Source of the DNA: DASYPQ01 sp036006425
GTDB taxonomy: Bacteria; Planctomycetota; UBA1135; GCA-002686595
Assembly (NCBI GenBank): GCA_036006425.1
Contig: DASYPQ010000026.1
Location: forward strand, 1 to 64,000
Length of the DNA stretch: 64,000 nucleotides
Direction: 5' to 3'
In this document: piece by piece, positions 63,064 through 64,000 of the stretch
Layout: each line of letters opens with the position of its first letter
Numbering within the stretch: position 1 is the first letter of the stretch
Notes under the pieces: model-generated
Told to the model about the DNA's origin: nothing
Databases searched by the model: none
What the model saw: only the letters and a program-made list of their open reading frames with translations
Position numbers and translations under genes: made by a program

Positions 63064-64000
63064 ATGACGCCGGCCACGCTATCCAGACCAGACACCGCTC
63101 TCCTCACCCGCCTCGTCGAGCGCTCGTTCGCGCAGACGATGGCGATGATCCACTACGCCAACCACCGCGACGGCAAGCGGCGCGGCGATCCCAAGGTCGG
63201 CGGCCACCCGGCGTCGTGCGCGTCCTCGATCCACATCCTCGGCGCGCTCCACTTCGCCGCGCGCGAAGTGCACGACTACGTGTGCTGCAAGCCGCACGCG
63301 TCGCCGGTCGACCACTCCTGCCACCACTTGATGCAGCTCTTCCGCGCGGAGGGGTCGGCGAACTGGTTCTCGACCGAGGAATCCAAGGCGATCATGGAGC
63401 GCCTGCGGAGGTTCCCCGACTTCGAGGGGCAGCCCGTCTTCCAGAGCTACCACGCGCGCTCGGATCCGGACTCCTTCCACTTCCTGCCCTCGGGCTCCGT
63501 CGGCATCCCCCCGGTCGTCTCCGTGTACCTCGCGCTCGCGCACCGGTACGCGCGCGACCACGGCTTCCAGGTCCCGCCCGACGCGCACTTCTGGTCCCTG
63601 ATCGGCGACAGCGAGTTCCGCGAAGGCTCGCTGATGGAGTGCCTGCCCGACGTCGCCGAGCGGCAGCTCGGGAACGTGACGTGGATCGTCGACTACAACC
63701 GGCAGAACCTCGACGGCACGCGGATCCCGAACGAACGCGGCCTGCGCGGCGCCGACTGCGACCGCATCGAGCGCACCTGCAGAGACAACGGCTGGCGCGT
63801 GATCCAGGTGCGCCACGGACGATTCCGCGAGGACCTCTTCAACCGTCCCGGCGGCGTCGCGCTCAAGCGGCTCTTCGAAGGCGGCCTCTCCGACTACGAA
63901 TTCCAGATGCTGCTCCTGAAGGGCGACGCGGCTGAGATTCGCCGCACCTGCGGGCCGGGCGACCCCGACGTCGAGAAGCTCCTCGCCGGGCTCAGCGACG
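63064..64000 (+). CDS. AceE/transketolase-like thiamine diphosphate enzyme, 3' end outside window
   Basis: The 312 visible residues stay open to the window edge. 'GDPKVGGHPASCASSIHILGALHF' (partial), 'FHFLPSGSVGIPPVVSVYLALAHRY', and the ThDP/Mg motif 'LIGDSEFREGSLMEC ... WIVDYNRQNLDG' (GDxE...YNxQNLDG) mark the N-terminal cofactor domain of the homodimeric pyruvate dehydrogenase E1 (AceE) or transketolase. The spacing and 'CRDNGWRVIQVRHG' favour AceE-like. It lacks several classic AceE phrases, so the 2-oxo acid or ketose substrate is uncertain. Confidence 0.72.
   Translation, partial: MTPATLSRPDTALLTRLVERSFAQTMAMIHYANHRDGKRRGDPKVGGHPASCASSIHILGALHFAAREVHDYVCCKPHASPVDHSCHHLMQLFRAEGSANWFSTEESKAIMERLRRFPDFEGQPVFQSYHARSDPDSFHFLPSGSVGIPPVVSVYLALAHRYARDHGFQVPPDAHFWSLIGDSEFREGSLMECLPDVAERQLGNVTWIVDYNRQNLDGTRIPNERGLRGADCDRIERTCRDNGWRVIQVRHGRFREDLFNRPGGVALKRLFEGGLSDYEFQMLLLKGDAAEIRRTCGPGDPDVEKLLAGLSD

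Overview
The window is about 64 kb of very GC-rich, densely coding bacterial chromosome with no rRNA, tRNA, CRISPR array, IS element or prophage that I could see. The most likely source is a member of the Planctomycetota or a close relative. This is an inference from gene content, not a phylogeny: a PrkA kinase beside a DUF444 protein, secreted M14-type proteins with 'DDDGDG...NED' calcium-loop inserts, a DUF1570-like HExxH peptidase with TPR and LamG/DUF1080-like domains, very large Ig-like/beta-propeller lipoproteins, and GatCAB amidotransferase. Start codons are diverse (ATG, GTG, TTG, probably CTG). Many genes overlap by the four bases NTGA or by TGATG, so translation is heavily coupled, and Shine-Dalgarno sequences are mostly weak or absent.

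Layout. 1-2661 (minus): DUF444 protein and PrkA. 2890-3840 (plus): M28/glutaminyl-cyclase-like lipoprotein. 3850-19235 (minus): a long run, read from the top as nadD, a WecA/MraY-like transferase, phosphoesterase, yidC, mnmE, nrdR, a double ATP-cone/NrdD-like protein, smc and two degenerate M14 proteins. 19397-21901: lipoprotein, miaA and a LolA-like protein. 21898-27799 (minus): ubiE, CPBP protease, ubiX, ubiA, holA and mutL, all overlapping, which joins quinone biosynthesis to replication and repair. 27915-31097: a 1060-residue lipoprotein. 31262-31405: a candidate structured RNA, then ruvB-tgt. 33730-35854 (minus): methyltransferase, Cys-rich small protein and SH3 protein. 35998-38294 (plus): aminotransferase and glycosyltransferase. 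38258-42618 (minus): rrf2-sbp-cysTWA sulfate uptake operon with a clear operator. 42698-45769 (minus): comF, larC and a second sulfate-binding-like lipoprotein. 46545-50129 (plus): gatCAB and a small membrane protein. 50126-56699 (minus): leader ORF, guaB, guaA and two secreted proteins. 56892-64000: two SGNH-like paralogues, an oxidoreductase-epimerase fusion, a DUF486 protein, a glycosyltransferase and a truncated AceE/transketolase-like gene.

The most notable signals are: a recurrent promoter form TANNNT-N6-ATG that predicts leaderless mRNAs; a 17-codon leader ORF coupled to guaB by ATGA, with a terminator-like hairpin upstream; an NrdR gene with a candidate NrdR box in front of it and a double-ATP-cone, NrdD-like protein lacking the glycyl-radical end behind it; an inverted repeat over the -10 of the rrf2 promoter; tandem M14 proteins and one SGNH paralogue whose catalytic residues appear lost; and a hairpin-rich, 6S-like RNA candidate upstream of ruvB. 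All family assignments come from reading motifs by eye; no database search was possible.
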